From Glandiceps talaboti (Eukaryota > Hemichordata > Enteropneusta > Spengelidae), in assembly GCF_964340395.1 (NCBI RefSeq), contig NC_135557.1:15591867-15655866 (forward strand): a stretch of DNA of 64,000 nt, written 5' to 3'. The notes beneath the pieces are model-generated. The model searched no databases. It saw only the letters and a list, made by a program, of their open reading frames with translations, and had not been told where the DNA came from. Positions within the stretch are counted from its first letter, which is position 1. Every line of letters begins with the position of its first letter. Of the stretch, positions 33,931 to 46,728 are shown piece after piece. A program made the position numbers and the translations under genes.

Positions 33931-34008
<78 letters not shown>
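33840..34008. repeat. (TA)n microsatellite with TGTA interruptions
   Basis: A long TA run with a TATG/TGTG-interrupted centre (about 33893-33942). Confidence 0.95.
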
Positions 34009-34010
<2 letters not shown>

Positions 34011-34079
34011 AAGTCAGTGGTAAGATTTGTCCGTAGTACAGTGCTCGATACGTCTGCACGCAGAGCGGAGTATATATAT

Positions 34080-35330
34080 ATAAAATTTAAAATTACATAA
34101 TCTTAATTGCCTTCTTTTTGTAAGGTGTAATGTGTAGTACACAATTTTCAAAAAATAGCTTACTGGGAACTGTTATTATGAATGGATTTTTTTTTATGTT
34201 GTTAGGTAATGGTCTATACGTAATGGAATATCTTAGACCACAGTATCTCTATAGTGGTCTGAGATAATTTATATGAATATTTCATAAACAATAATAATTG
34301 ACCTCACTCCCTGTCAAATGACACCACTTTTTGGAACCAAGGGGCCTGTGTCCCCACTTGTTGGAAACCTTGGCAGAACACCGCCGTCTAACCCTCCCCC
34401 CCCCTCTCACCCACCCTCCCACCCAACCCCTTTGTTACGTCAGAGCAGCATGTGTCTTTCATCATGGCAGAAGCCGTTGAGCTTTGATGAGGGACAGGGC
34501 TCAAAATTAATACTGTCACGCGGTACATTTTGCTGCAATGTAATAATAGCTCAGAATATTTCCATCATTTTCAAAATTATGCTTAAAATTGGTAAAAGTC
34601 ATACTGCATTCCTAATTTCTTGACCAGTTTTTAGCTTTAAATCAGTTGTATTATTAGGGAAATGACCGACTCCATAGCGTTTCATGACCCATGACATGCA
34701 TGACCTTTGAAGACATTCCGATGTTTACATTATTACTTTTAATTACTTTTAAACAGTAAATCCCAAAGGGGTTCTGAGTTCTAGAAATGTTTGACATGTT
34801 ATCTGGTGGATTATTTTGACAAGTTCACACTGAAGAAAAATGTTTCACAGAAGTAATGGTTTATATAAATGAAAATTCATCTAGCACACTGATGACAATC
34901 ACGTAAGTGTTTCAAAAAGTTACATACTAAAGTTCAAATTGGATAACTTGAAAACAATGTTAGCGATGGCAATGCCTCTTTGATTACCGGGTAATACGAC
35001 GAATGTATTAGTACTCCTGATAAAATCACACAATAGTTCATGGCTACAGATATACACCCATCAGGATGATAAGTATTTAATCATCTTCTTACAAAGTTGT
35101 TCTACAGACTTGTCAACCTTGCTAAAATGAAGGAAAGAGACTTGTAACAAGGAATTCAATAAAGAGAAGAGAAAAGAAGTTGTATAGAGACTAACAGGAC
35201 AGAAAGGACAGAGAATGGAACTGAAAAAATACTTTTTTTTTTCTTGCCCCCTTTTTTTTTATTTCGCCCGCCCGACCCGCCTGACTATTCCATTGGAGAT
35301 GAGAAACAAAAAAAAAAACCTCACCCTTAC
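34080..35330. other. Non-coding stretch with no recognised gene
   Basis: No supported exon. The Pro-rich frame at 34318-34623 comes from a C-rich tract (34392-34430). Confidence 0.35.
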
Positions 35331-35336
35331 GTCAAG

Positions 35337-36290
35337 AGTAATATTTATAGTATTTATAGAAGCTTTATGAAACAGTCCAGTCAATTTCTGACTGCATTGT
35401 TGCAGGATGATTTAGACAGGGTTGTCTGTTGGTGTTCAACATGGAAGCTGAAACTAAATATTGAGAAATGTGGCTTTATCAGTTTCACGAATAAGACTAA
35501 GAAGTTCACTTTTAATTATTAAATGAATACAATTCCAATCACACGGTTCACATCAATTAAGGACCTTGGTGTCATCCTTTGTGGTTCCATTGATTTTTCA
35601 GAGCATATTGACACTTTAGTCAAGAAGGCAAAGCGCAATCTGGGATTCCTGAAGCGTCATTATCAAGATATTAATAATGTAAAGTCTGTAAAGACCCTGT
35701 ATATATCCTTGGTACGGAGTGGCCTTGAGTTTTGTTACCTTGTATGGAACCCATGGCAAAATAATCTAGTGGATAAGATTGAGCGTGTCCAATAACTACC
35801 CTCTTTTCAATCGTAGGAGAGTTTCTGATTGCTGTTTTTATACAAATGTGTCCATTCTGTGGTTAACTGTTCTTATTTGACACAAATCCCTCTGAATGTT
35901 CAACGTAATTTAAGGTTTAATTTTCCTTTTCGGGTACCTGAAACCAGAATTAATGTTCGTAAGCATTCTTTCATTCCACAGGCTCTATCCACTATGAACG
36001 AAATTGCCAAATATAACTCGAGTATTGACATATTTGACAGGTTTAGTCATTTTAAAACTAACGTAGAGAATTATTTTTATACTTGATGCGCTTTTTATTG
36101 TTGCTTGTTAATGTATATTTTTTTGTATGTATGTATTTGTTTGTATTTTGTATGCTCTGTGGATCTTTTTAATGTATATATTGTTTTGTAACGTTTGTAC
36201 GTATTTGTTTGTGTTTTGTATGTTCTGCGGAGCCTGTAATTGAGATTTCATTCCTGTTGGTTTACCAAATAAATAAATAAATAAAAAAAA
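35337..36290 (+). mobile_element. 5'-truncated non-LTR retrotransposon, RT C-terminal fragment
   Basis: One frame shows the thumb region of a Jockey/CR1/I-type reverse transcriptase: SNIYSIYRSF, LQDDLDRVVCWCSTWKLKLN, KDLGVILCGSIDFSEHIDTL, AKRNLGFLKRHYQD, TLYISLVRSGLEFCYLVWNP, KIERVQ. A C-terminal piece ends KTNVENYFYT at 36086. In-frame stops occur at 35520-35522 and just after 35795, and a segment near 35796-35828 seems deleted, so it is dead. Homology begins just after where the YADD motif would be, typical 5' truncation. The 3' end has a 180-bp UTR and a short (AAAT)n tail at about 36266-36285. Exact clade is uncertain. Confidence 0.88.
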
Positions 36291-39200
36291 TATGGAATTT
36301 TAATTATCAATGTCCATTTCGCACAGATGTGTGGCTGTGGTGTGATTATCACATTTCTATGTGGTTTGTTTATGATCTTGTCAGATTCTGTAATAGATGG
36401 TCTAATTTCTAGCTGTTGGTAGTGGACTGATCGCTTTTAACTGGCCGGGTTGCTTTTGGCGGGGGTTATTTTGAAGGGAAAAATAACTCCTCTTGAAGTT
36501 GGGCGGAGGCTTTTTGGAAAACACCACTCAAATTTTGGGTTGGAAACAAACAGGTGTGTCTTGAAATGACCCGTAGAAAACTATAATTGCCAAGATATTC
36601 TACAATATCTATCTTCCATTACCATCCGCCATGGGCACTGTTTCTCAAATAAGCAAGTTAACTATTTAGTATTTGGTATAGCTAGTTGTGTCTTATTTCC
36701 TTTTCATCCAAGTCACACACATGTACACATCATGGTCCTAACACAACTGAATGTTTACTGAGCAACAAGGGATAAAAAAAGAGAGGCGACTTGGTAAAAG
36801 AACAAATCTCAAACTAACATCTGCCTGTACAGTGTGTTACTTGAAAAAAAAGCATGAAACGTTAATTTTAGTGTGTTCTTTTTAGAAATGAACATCCTAA
36901 AACATATAAGCATCGAGAGATGCGCAGCGTACCACATCTAAACTTGAATTCAATAATATATTGGCAGAGTTATTTTCTGAAACCAAGCCCACCGGTGTTT
37001 GTGGTCTTATCAATACTTTAAGCACCCTTAAGGTTGTCAAACATAGTCAGATTAAATACATAACATACAATGTTACAGTACTATACCTGTTGTTCGGGGA
37101 CTGTAGGAGAATTACGAACATTCTCCTGCAATTCTTCTATTTGGAATAACAGATTAGCTGGAAGAGTTTCTAATGAGATGAGAAAGTAAATAATGAGAGT
37201 AAAATGGTTGTAAGATTTGGTAATAATACTGTACAACGTTCACGGATGAAAAACATAGCCACAAAAATAGAAACAAAACAATAAACACTGAGCTTGAATA
37301 TACACTGAACTTGAGTCAAATTTAGGCTCCCGACTGCAATTTACATAACCAATCAAGTCAAGTCAAATTAGTTAATCTCAAGTTCAAACAATAGCCAAAA
37401 ATTATACTTCAAACCATGTAAGGTAACATTCTTTAAAGTCACTTTTTGGACTTTGGCGTCCTGATTATAAAGAATTAATTATGCAAATTAAAAAAAGACT
37501 AACTGGGACAGGTAAAAGGATAATCATCACCCTGGACACGCGAAGCACACACTAACAGTAAACCCACCAACGAGAAATGATAGCCAAAGGAATTATTTAG
37601 GCAAAACGTGCAAGGTGTCAAATTTCAAATTATTTAAATCAATGCTTAAATATTACAATCTACGGCAACAACAATTGAATAAGAATCTTGTCTAAACATT
37701 TACTCCATGAGTCTGATGAGGTATGGGATATAGCTATGTAACATTTCAGCAATGCTTCTCAATTAGCAATAACCTTTGTAATACAATACACAGGCACTGA
37801 ATTAAAATGAAGGTATAAAAAGATGTATAGATACCAGGCAGGAAAGGGAAGAGACATCAACATAGAATAGCTAACCCTGGATAACCTTTCAATGCAATAA
37901 ACAAGTACTGAACTGAATGACTAATGTGTAGGTAAAACAAAATACGTAGCTGCTACCGAAAGAAATGAGTTATAGCAATAGAAGTGGTATCTGCTGAAGT
38001 GGCCATATGGATGAGAAATAACTATTTACTTTGGGTTTAATGTACCTTGACTGTCCTTTATGAGAAATAACATAGACCAAGTGTGTGTGTCTAGCGCACT
38101 AACTGTATTATAAACACATGAAATTATTTGTTATTACCTCCCATAAGGGCAAGGTATGTCATGCCTTTGTCAATCTGTCTGTCTGTTGAAAGTATTCGCA
38201 AAAACTACAGCACCGATTCTTCCATATGCTAATCATAAGAACTGATGAGATTGTGGTAAACATCTAATGAACATTATTTAGTAATGTGCATAATTTATGG
38301 TTACTAATGATTAGACCATATCATAGTAATGCACACTTCAAATTCGACATAATTTGGTGCATACGTAAATCATAATAAAACTCATAATTTGTATGTAGTT
38401 GAATGTTAGAGATTCTTAAAATAGACTGGAATAGGTAAAAGGATAATCATCACCCTGGAAACACAAAAACACACACACGAACAGTAAACTCACCAATGTG
38501 AAACAATAAACCAGGGGAACTATTTAGGCAAAACATGCAAGATGTCAAATTTCAAATTATTTAAATCCTTGTTTCAATATCACATGGAAATCTTTGGCAA
38601 CACCGATATATTAAGAAACTTGCATAAAGATTTACATCATGAGTCTGAGGTATGGTATATAACTATGTAACATTTCAGCAATGCTTTTCAATTAGCATTA
38701 ACCTTTGTAATACAATACACAGGCACTGAAATGATTAAACTGAAGGTATGTAAAAGATGGATAGATACCAGGCAGAAAAAGGAAGATACATCAGTATAGA
38801 TGACACCGGATAACCTGTTTAATACAATAAACAGGTATTGAAAGTATACATAGGTAAGGGAAAATACGTAAAGTTTTCCTGCCCGCAAGATATTGGATGA
38901 CCCCAGAAACGTGCAAAGATCATTAAAGGGTTGTGAAGTATACGACAAACAGGGTCTTAAAATGCAAATGAAAGTATTATTAGATCTAAGTACCAGTGAA
39001 TTATGATCATAAATTATCATATCTGGTGTCTTAATTTAGCCACCAATCCTTTATAACTCGATTCATTATTTTGCAATCACATCAACAGAATCCTGGTTGA
39101 CACAGACTGAACAACTAGACAGGTAAGAGTACACCGTGGTACGTTGTTAACTTTGTAAAGTGTGTAACATTGACGGTAAATCTTACCTTATTTTTTTCTC

Positions 39201-39390
39201 AATTATGAGATCGGTTCGATGATCTGAATATACTAAATCTGTCAAATTTCCATGTAGTTTTTTGTATGTGTTGTCGACGCTCACATGTACAACAGCACTT
39301 ATTTCGTGCTAACGTTCTGAACTTTAATTCTTTTGAAAATAGGCTGAACTACATTTGATTTTGTTTTGCTTCTTTCATTTTTTTTTTTAC
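36291..39390. other. Upstream region of the plus-strand lectin gene
   Basis: No exon recognised. It contains the repeats at 37498-38800. A 5' UTR exon of the lectin gene should lie in or before this region, because its first coding exon starts with a splice acceptor. Confidence 0.35.
37498..38800. repeat. Diverged direct repeat, about 370 bp, two copies
   Basis: The copies at 37498-37870 and 38421-38790 share GGTAAAAGGATAATCATCAC, TGTCAAATTTCAAATTATTT, TAACATTTCAGCAATGCTT and TTTGTAATACAATACACAGG in the same order, with scattered indels. The spacer holds an R1-like segment (37992-38090). Confidence 0.88.
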
Positions 39391-39392
39391 AG

Positions 39393-42352
39393 ATTTGCTC
39401 TATACTGTTCATCAGCGATATACAAAATGATGATTCGTATCGTATTTCTCGGTGTACTGTGTTGTGCCATGGCACATGCAGGTAAGCTTTTTGTTTACAT
39501 TAACTGGTATATTCCCACACGGGGTATATATATACAAGATAAACACTCTTAATTATCGTCTGCTGAGGCGTGTCTTAACAAACATCCGCCGTTCGATAAA
39601 GATTAAAAAAATTCTTATAGTCGTAATTAAGCTTGCTTTTGCCAGTATTATTCGGAGGGGGGGGGGTCTTATTTTATGTCTTATACATATGGTGATAGTC
39701 ATCTGATGTGTGGATAAACAAATTTCTGAAGTGTTAACCCAACATTATAAAAGGGTGTTTGTTTAGTTTCGGTTTGGACGTTTGGTGGCGAAATTTTTGT
39801 AACATAGTTTACAGAGTTCATATTTATACATATATTCACCATTGGCAGTTACGGCTGTGGACTTCGCAGTGAACGAATCGGGTCGCTTAACATAATGCAT
39901 ATAGTTATCATGTTAGTCTAACAGGCAGGGGGATCCTTATCATAGCAGGCAGTAATCAATCATTGTATCATCATGTGTATTTGATCTTGAGGCAAACTTT
40001 GGACTTGAAGGAAATGACACCATGTGTGTAAGAGTGTAGATCCAGCGAGAGAGTCAACTACTTATTTCATTACATTATTCTTACAGGGTTATGTGCATCC
40101 TAAACATTGATCTTTCATTTTCTGAGTGTCCTGCTGTTTGCAAAACATCCTGTCAAGTTTTATGAATGAAATCTACTTGTACAATCAATGTAGTCGAACT
40201 AGTTAACAAATGCGATTAATAATAGAACTCAGACAATTTGTAAAGATTCGATGAGACTTAATTTATTATACACGTGATCAAACACGTGTGGAGGAATTCC
40301 CTGCGAGAATATGATTTAATGTTACGAATAGGAAGCATGCGATGACGTTAACCGTATCATAGAATAGTTTCATCAACTTGGGTGTTGCCAATTTAAACGC
40401 ACATGTAATATCCTTTGCGTTTGGTGCAAACTTCTTACAGGGGGACTACATATATATATTGTTTTCTTTTATCTCACCCCTAAGATCATATAATTTTAAA
40501 ATATGTATATATTTGGTTGACTGCCGGTGCATGAGTGGTTAAATCACTGCCTATTGCCATTGCGGTCGATGTTTGAGCCCTGCTCAGAACTTAATTAAAT
40601 TTGCCATCCTGCTCAATAGTAGGAAAGAAATCGTTCAATGTCCCACTCCTGTTTGCTCCTGCATGAGAGCTGAAGTATGTGGGTCGGCCATTACTGAACT
40701 TCTTGGGAGACAAGAAAAACCTCAAAAGAACTATCTACCATACAAAGCTGCTACATGGCATGACTTTGAATTTGATCTGCAGAGAAAAAGTCGTACATTT
40801 GAGTATGCATTTGAAACTACCCACATTCGATAAGTAACTTTTCTTATTTGTAGACTTCACGATAGTAAAGGGCAGTTTTAACATGGCGGATGCAGTGGCT
40901 GCATGCAAAAATGCAGGTTTGGCCCTTGCCAAAATAACCACAGGGTGTGAATTTAATAAGATGTTAGACCACATCAATGCGGAGGGATTATCCAGTCTAC
41001 CATTCTGGATTGATGCCAAAGTAGGTGACGGTGGATTCGTCGAGTCAAATAAGGGAAAAAAACTGCCATATAACAATTTTGTTTGTGGTCAGCCAGATGG
41101 AAGTGGTGCTTGTGTCCAACTTTGGTAGGTATCCTATAGTTTCTATTGTACTTGTAATATAACGTCTGGGATGAGACGAGATAGCAAATTTCAGTAAGAT
41201 TGGTCACAATATTGTAAGTTAAGATAAATACTCGATGTCGACTCTTCGTTAGTAGAATTGCCTTGAGCGAGTGTCATTTCGGCACGAATGGTGATACGAC
41301 AATTAAAAGAAGGGGTGATTTCGGATAATGACCGATTTATCAACCTGTTTCAGTGAAGTTTTAAATTTAATGATATTCAACTGTCATCATATTTCTGAGT
41401 AAATTTTCATTACTTATTATTTCGAAATGCAACTTTGGTAGTAGTGTACATTCCCAAAACGTTTCAGAAAACAAAAGTTGATCTACACAGATGTATTATA
41501 GACAAGCCTGTGGGTGATGCTGCCACGATCTACGATTAGTTCTATGCATACTGATGCTGGTTACACCATGAACCAAATACACAACAGACACTGCTTGAAA
41601 TCATTTTGTGCTGTCTCTATTTATTCATATATACCCATATGCCCAGATCAATCATTCTTAATGACGTTTGACGTGAAATATCACTTCTTATGTGGGACGT
41701 CAAACATCATGATAAATCGTCTTTCTACTTGGACGGCGATTACAAACACAAACAAACAAACAAAATGGTGTCAATTCTTATCCATCCATGTTATTGTGTA
41801 TGTCACAAAATTGAGACATCTTTCAAAATCATAAAGAGGGAATGATTGTCAAGCACTTGGAATAAATCATTCGAGTCTGCAATGCTTGTCATAATTTATC
41901 TACATATATATTATTTTCATGCAAAAATGTCAAACAGTAGTTATGACTTTCATTGCACAATCTTATTTTCTGAAATTTCTCAGTGCCTTCCAATGTTATT
42001 TATTTTCGTATTTTTTTTTTTTTTTTACACATTTCCATTTCTTGCAATTTATTGCGTTTATCAACAGTTTTACTCTTTGTTTTTACACTATTTTTTAACA
42101 AAATTGAAAATTTGTTTTAAAATTTCCATTTCTTATCCATATAGCCCTTAAATGGGGAAGATAATGATGAGAAAAATATGACATTTTTTTTAAATTTAAT
42201 TTCCCAAAGGGCTGGACAGGGATTACTCATGGACGATACTCCGTGTTCATATGGGAAAAATGCTGTCTGCCAATGTAAGCATTGTTTTAAAAATTATAGA
42301 CAGCTAATGATAAGACGTGTCTTGTAAACTCATAAAGAAACAAGTAACTGCT

Positions 42353-42441
<89 letters not shown>

Positions 42442-42905
42442 CTGCACACAACACATATCGCAGCCTTTCCTTACCTGTTATTGTTACTGAACAGCCTAAT
42501 CACATTTTGGTCTAATTGAAATCAGAATCTGATATTTGTTTATGTATATTTTCTTTTAACAGCTGAATAGATGCTAGTTGTCTTCCATCGTGATACTAAA
42601 ACAACGACCTCGATTAAAACAACAATGAATTATTCAAAACTCAAATCATTTAATGCATGCAAGAGAATATCTGAGTGTCAGTAGTGAAATACAATGGCTT
42701 TAGAAAACATCTATGGACTATATCTTCTCAACAACCTTGGTATGAAAATAACAGAATGCTTTCTTACTTCAAGGTAGAAAGAAAGCTTTGATTGATTGAT
42801 TGTCAATTGTTAATATCAATACCGGTCTCCAAGGTCATTCCAGTGACAGATTTTTTGTTTCTATTTTTCTGTATTTATGGTGATGGGTCAGTAAAATGCA
42901 ATAAA
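39393..42905 (+). CDS. Secreted C-type lectin-like protein (complete)
   Basis: Exon 1 39393-39481 (acceptor TTTTTTTACAG; ATG at 39427), exon 2 40854-41124, exon 3 42210-42274, exon 4 42563-42570 plus 3' UTR. Phases 1, 2 and 1 join without error into 132 codons. AATAAA at 42900-42905 is a likely poly(A) signal. Residues 1-18 are a signal peptide (MMIRIVFLGVLCCAMAHA). The rest is a compact C-type lectin domain with cysteines at 36, 50, 96, 105, 121 and 129: C36-C129 and C105-C121 would be the canonical pairs, with C50-C96 probably an extra one. Q98-P99-D100 is the galactose-type motif; the usual WND is M116-D117-D118. The protein ends CQSE. It is the divergent paralogue of the two minus-strand genes at 7.7-10.1 and 16.8-20.7 kb, with coding exons 1-3 of equal length (55, 271 and 65 nt). 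Confidence 0.9.
40516..40585 (+). repeat. tRNA-like A/B-box segment in intron 1, possible SINE
   Basis: TGCATGAGTGGTTAAATCAC resembles a pol III A box, and CGATGTTTGAGCCC about 40 bp later resembles a B box. The spacing fits a tRNA-derived SINE head. No CCA, clover-leaf or poly-A tail was confirmed. Confidence 0.35.
42357..42439. repeat. (AG)n microsatellite
   Basis: About 41 uninterrupted AG units in intron 3 of the plus-strand lectin gene. Confidence 0.97.
42900..42905 (+). promoter_or_regulatory. Poly(A) signal of the plus-strand lectin gene
   Basis: AATAAA lies about 330 nt after the TAG at 42568-42570. It is the first canonical hexamer that I noticed after the stop. Confidence 0.55.
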
Positions 42906-43623
42906 AACTAGTATGGCTAGAACAATTTTATCTGTCCTTAGTCTGTGTTCTGTTACAATTCAAGACAACGTCACGGTTAACATAAAAAATTTTAAAGTCA
43001 ATATTGTAGAATACTTAATTTATTGGTCTACTTAATTTATTGGTCAACTTTGTTTAGAAGCCACTCTTTTTAAAATGTATATTTGGTTCGGTTAACTTAA
43101 CATTCAAGTCCCCAAAGATTAAAGGGCAAATACATACTAACACTTCTCGCTCTAACCTATCCAGTAAGACCAAACTGGCCCAAAAGCAAAATCAATTGCT
43201 AATGGAAAGAACAACACAAATATGTTGCTGCCTAATACAAAACACTATACTCTCTCTTAATTTTCGTAGTAGCTCATATGCCCCTTACAAATTCAATGCA
43301 CACTGAGGTCGCAAACACCAAGTACCGACTGGTTAGATAAATTTAACAGGTCTGTACTTAAATAGGATGTTGTTCTATTCAGCCCTACTGAACAGTTTCG
43401 CTTACATTTAAAACTAGAGCACCAGGATGCTACATGGTGGCTAGTTTGAATTTGGAAAAGCATTATCATCACCGTTTGTTTGTATGATCATTATTCGTAA
43501 AGCACAAATTGCTAAACATTGAACAAATAAATACATAGGACTCAAGAACCAAACATATATGATTTGACAAGCTACTTTTTTCATGAGACAAGTGGACGAT
43601 TTTAAGAGTGCATTTTAATAGAC

Positions 43624-43993
43624 ATGGGACAGACGCAATATTGTGAGCAAAGTGCAATTATGCAATATAGATATCAACTTATATAAACAACCTGCAGAAA
43701 AAATCAATGTGCCCCCTGTCACCTTAAAAGGTTTGTTAATATGCATCAAACAGACACAATATTGCGAGCAAAGGGCAATTATGCAATACAGATAGATATC
43801 AACTTATATAAACAACCTGCAGAAACTATCAATGTGCCTCCTGTCACCTTAAAAGGTTTGTTAATATGCATCAAACAGACACAATATTGCGAGCAAAGGG
43901 CAATTATGCAATACAGATATCAACTTATATAAACAACCTGCAGAAACTATCAATGTGCCTCCTGTCACCTTAAAAGATTAGTTAATATGCATG
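43624..43993. repeat. Tandem repeat, about 120-bp unit, three copies
   Basis: Copies start near 43624, 43741 and 43867 and share CAGAC(A/G)CAATATTG(C/T)GAGCA, TATAAACAACCTGCAGAAA and TGTCACCTTAAAAG. The second has GATA inserted before GATATCAACTT. Confidence 0.95.
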
Positions 43994-44817
43994 GCAGAAA
44001 AAGGTGGACTGTCAGGCAAGCTTAGCAGTGACAGTACCAGAAAAGCATGTGTACAAACCACATTGTCTGTTCCACCAAACACAGCTACACATCTTAGTGG
44101 CCACAAGAGTATGTGTCTATTTTAAATTCATGTTACCATATATGAGGATGAATATTGGCAGATGAATGATAATCCAGACAGATAGATAAGATACAATACA
44201 CCTGAGAGCCAAACCTGCTGATACCTGTACCCAGTTCAATCAACAAACACACAACAAATGCAACACAGTGATCACCACCATCAGCAAGACCTGTGAGTCT
44301 GTGACTACTGCCACCATTATTGTACCCAGTTCAAATGTCAACATATGACAACTGTAGCCAAAACATGATTTTGCAATTCATTGATCACCACCACCAGCGA
44401 GAGCTAAGACTGCCCCTACCAATATTGTACCTAGTTTAAATAATGTCAACATATGACAACTGTTGCCAAAATATGATTGTGCATCCCACTTATCACCAAT
44501 ATCAATCAGCCAGAATGCAGTGAATAAATTTCCATAGTTGCCCTGAATATTTTCCAGCACTTAAATTAGCTATGGGTCTTTAATTTCAAATTTCATATTG
44601 TTCAAATGATACTGGTGTCTTTGTCTGTACATCTGAAAGAGCTACAGTTAGTCTGTGCACCATTTCTTAGTGTTTCTTATCTTTTAAAACAGAAACGGGG
44701 GCAAAAGATAGGTGGACATAGAAATGTTGACGTTCAAAGGCCAAGATATCAGTTGAGATTTTAAACTTTTGTACAAAGTGTAAAAAGATTTGCTATTGGT
44801 ATGTACAGTAGCAAACA

Positions 44818-44985
44818 TTTTAGATATTTCAATCTTTTCAAAATGTATTGAGCTACAGATAAGGACTTGGCATTTCTTGTTCTACATTCATTTTTCAAGT
44901 AGGAAGCCATGATAAAAATTGTTTTATAAATTAAAATTCCAAAATTAAAACCCAATTCTCATCCATATGGTCGCTTTAACTATGT
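44818..44985 (-). repeat. Dispersed repeat family R1 copy
   Basis: On plus it reads AAAATGTATTGAGCTACA, TTTTTCAAGTAGGAAGCCAT, TTGTTTTATAAATTAAAATT, then CATCCATATGG, i.e. the family in reverse orientation. Confidence 0.65.
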
Positions 44986-46030
44986 TGAAAATGTCTACGA
45001 TTCTCTATATGTATCTATACAGAAAAATGTGCATATGGTCAGAACCCAGTCAAGTAAATATCCCCAATAGATATTTCAAATTTCGCTGGAAATAGCTCTC
45101 TTTCTCAAAGTTCAAGTTTTCAACCTGTCAAGTGGCACTGACCAACAATAATTTACTCTGACTCCGATGAAGACTGAGTGTTAAGTGAAACAGTTCAGAA
45201 GACTGTGTGTGTCTGGTGAGAGTGCAACATATCCAACATTTCCTGCTAAACTGTTGTTGAATTGGACATGATGTATACTTCCTGGACAATGTCGCACAAG
45301 CTCAACAAATGAACATCGCTCGTATAGGTCAAAACCCCCTTTCCCGTTAAATGAACATTCACAAGTGCGACACAAAATGGTCATATATGATGTAAACTAT
45401 GATGAAAACTGTAGTGGTCACATCATTATGATCGATGTATGGTAAAAACATGATTGTAAACACAGTAAAATACTACCAGAATCCCAAGGCCACATCTCAC
45501 ATTAGAAGTAAATTTTTTTATTTTTTTTACCCACATCTCAGTAGTAAATACAATAGCTGTTATCACTGAGGGAGTGAAAATTTTCCGTCAAAATTTGGTT
45601 ACAAGAAGTGTGAAAATGAAGTTCAGCAATCACCTTGATGCCAGACCCCCTCGCTCCCTAAATGAACAAAGTTCGCTTATTGAGCTTGTGTGACATTGTG
45701 CGATCGTCCTTAATGAATAATAGTTAAAAGATAATAAAGTATCTTTCATACAAATTTTGACGACTGTCTCTGTCATGCATGTATGTATTTATTTATTTTC
45801 TAATTAGTTTCGTGAATGAAGAATTCCAAATCAGCAGAAGGAAAGTAATTTGCATATCAATGTTCAAAGATAATCAATCACAGCTCACAAATACCAAGGC
45901 ATACACAGCTGATAATAGAAAATGTACTGTTTCTTGCAATTTCCATTAAATGAATCAGTATGCCTACAATATTTTTGTTAAGGTTGTCGTGTGGGGAATT
46001 TATCAATAAAACCATGTAAATTCACTCAAA

Positions 46031-46191
46031 CATTTTTATTTAGATGCACTGGAGTCGGAACTAGAGGGCACATCGGCCTCCCCAGCAAAATGTCAATTAC
46101 TCTTAGTTGGTCAAAGTTTGTGGCTGTATTTACTTATTATTTATGGCATGCCCTTTGCTAGTTCTGACTCCAGTGCGTCTAAATAAAAATG
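46031..46191. mobile_element. Foldback/MITE-like element, about 40-bp arms
   Basis: The arm CATTTTTATTTAGATGCACT... (46031-46070) is repeated inverted at about 46149-46191 (...AGTGCGTCTAAATAAAAATG) with about three mismatches and one small indel. The spacer is about 78 bp. It abuts the 46192-46335 element. Confidence 0.75.
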
Positions 46192-46335
46192 TATGGGTGG
46201 TAGGCAGGTAAAATCTACCGCGGCTCTCCAGTAATTTTACCACAGTTCCCAAACAAAATTATCCTGGCTTGAACAGAAAACAATGCATCTTTTACTTGTT
46301 TCCCCCTTCCTGTTACTGGGGTTCCACCATCTTAG
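46192..46335 (-). mobile_element. MITE-like element related to 28420-28552
   Basis: Reverse-orientation relative: TATGGGTGGTAGGCAGGTAA AATCTACC ... CTGTTACTGGGGTTCCACCAT, corresponding to GGTAGATTTTACCTGC and GAAACCCCAGTAACAG at 28420-28552. The shared flank (AGTGTTTTTGCTAAG) suggests the repeat unit is longer than the TIR-bounded part. Confidence 0.6.
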
Positions 46336-46728
46336 CAAAAACACTGGTCAAGGTGTACATATGTAATAACAGAACCAACAGCCTCTCAATGGATGGTGGG
46401 GAATACACACGTTATTTTCAAATTGATGCAGTGTACTGTAATGTATTTTCATGTGCTATTGCTGGCAGAAGTACAGCCACAGGATACACTTCATCACATG
46501 CAAAGTAATTTCTGCATTTTCAATCGTTGTCTGCCAAAAAGCAATGGCCATAAGATACACCTCATCACGTGCAAACATAAGAACCATATGCCCCACCATA
46601 CACTGCGGGGCCATGGATTCTGTTATTGTTATTTCTATTCTGTGTTATCTTATGATGCATTCTTCCTTCACAAATCTATATCATGTTGACTTATCTGAAG
46701 CATCGCTATTCTGTGTGCGTGAAACTGA

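Larger units (their letters stand above)
42906..46030. other. Intergenic region with no recognised gene
   Basis: It contains the 120-bp tandem array and an R1 repeat. The Cys-containing 67-codon minus frame at 45181-45384 has no domain that I recognise and no good splice context. Confidence 0.35.

Noticed and set aside
33487-34100. Several Tyr-Ile repeat ORFs
   Set aside because: Translations of TA microsatellites.
40573-40833. 86-codon plus ORF as an extra lectin exon
   Set aside because: It lies in intron 1 over a possible SINE head; exon 1 joins exon 2 at 40854 in correct phase without it, as in the two paralogues.
45181-45384. Cys-containing 67-codon minus ORF
   Set aside because: No recognisable domain and no convincing flanking acceptor and donor; it could be chance.
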